Source: Methylobacterium goesingense (GTDB lineage Bacteria; Pseudomonadota; Alphaproteobacteria; Rhizobiales; Beijerinckiaceae). From it: DNA of 50,114 nt. A program made the position numbers and the translations under genes. Below are positions 48,908-50,114 of this stretch, one piece after another (position 1 is the stretch's first letter; each line of letters starts with the position of its first letter). Under the pieces are notes generated by a model. It was not told where the DNA came from. It did not search any database and saw only the letters and a program-made list of their open reading frames with translations. The stretch covers positions 1 through 50,114 of the forward strand of contig NZ_BPQL01000048.1 of the NCBI RefSeq assembly GCF_022179225.1. Direction: 5' to 3'.

Positions 48908-49087
48908 CTACGGCCTCAGGCCGATGTGGCAGAGGCAGTACAGGAGGTAACCGCTGGTCAGAATGCCGATAAGGGCCAGTCCGAACGCGCGTCTGGCAGC
49001 CCTCAAGATATGGGGCCTGACTTGACGTCGGCGGCGCATGGCCCCGCCGCCCCATTTCGGGGTGGCCCGAGCGACTTTTTTGCTCAT
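48908..49087 (-). CDS. Small basic single-TM protein downstream of czcA
   Basis: A 59-residue ORF: a basic N-terminus (MSKKVARATPKWGGGAMRRRRQVRPHILRAARR) followed by one hydrophobic helix with two cysteines (FGLALIGILTSGYLLYCLCHI). It starts 50 bases after the stop of the adjacent minus-strand czcA, so it could be the last gene of that operon. Its ribosome site is weak. Function unknown. Confidence 0.45.
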   Translation of the reverse strand: MSKKVARATPKWGGGAMRRRRQVRPHILRAARRAFGLALIGILTSGYLLYCLCHIGLRP

Positions 49088-49137
49088 GGAGGCACGCCTT
49101 CGGGCATGCTGGTGGAACGGATCATGGCTTGCCTTGG

Positions 49138-50114
<977 letters not shown>

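Overview
The window is GC-rich alphaproteobacterial accessory DNA, most likely from a Methylobacterium-type member of the Hyphomicrobiales (Rhizobiales). The inference rests on a MucR-type regulator, a rhizobial-style plasmid helix-turn-helix protein and 'transmembrane anchor' metal-resistance genes. A ParA partition cassette, a MobF relaxase operon and a P4-type primase point to a mobilizable plasmid, or a plasmid-like integrated element, loaded with heavy-metal resistance. No type IV secretion genes, rRNA, tRNA or CRISPR array were found.

Layout. (1) 1-5215, minus strand: metal-efflux cluster L. It has a CzcA-type RND pump (cut by the window edge), its CzcB-type adaptor, four small exported or metal-binding proteins, and the C-terminal scrap of a sensor kinase. 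(2) 5650-13750: accessory genes. They are a MucR regulator, a serine resolvase coupled to an HNH protein, two small excisionase-like HTH proteins, unknown proteins, an RHH protein with an AT-rich core, and a replication module ending in a P4-type primase followed by a dense repeat array. (3) 14027-21504: defence-like stretch. It has a divergent subtilisin protease / AAA+ ATPase pair, a DUF4238 operon and a HigBA-type toxin-antitoxin pair. (4) 21629-27535: mobilization operons with a large MobF relaxase-helicase. (5) 27589-30890: an unknown gene, a plasmid HTH protein, and parA plus an RHH partner gene bracketed by 8-bp phased repeats. (6) 31092-31500: LysR and IS6 transposase remnants. (7) 31628-43656: metal cluster R. 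It has a CsoR/RcnR-like repressor with an NreB-like MFS exporter, an OmpR-type two-component system, small exported proteins, a HupE-like permease, a membrane anchor protein, a second CsoR/RcnR-like repressor, and a second CzcB-CzcA pair. (8) 43945-48343: AT-rich island with an acyltransferase-3 protein and three GNAT-type acetyltransferases. (9) 48480-50114: a DUF1254 pseudogene, a 59-residue membrane protein and the C-terminal third of another CzcA.

How it fits together. Clusters L and R share the same small-gene order (kinase end, then an 84/85-aa exported protein, then a short MRMLPLLVVF protein) and a conserved intergenic palindrome. They are diverged copies, with the plasmid maintenance and mobility functions lying between them. 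The metal genes would sense divalent metal through the two-component system and the CsoR-type repressors, and export it through RND pumps and the MFS carrier.

The least explained signals are the octamer repeats around parA, the repeat array behind the primase, the protease/ATPase pair, and the acetyltransferase island.
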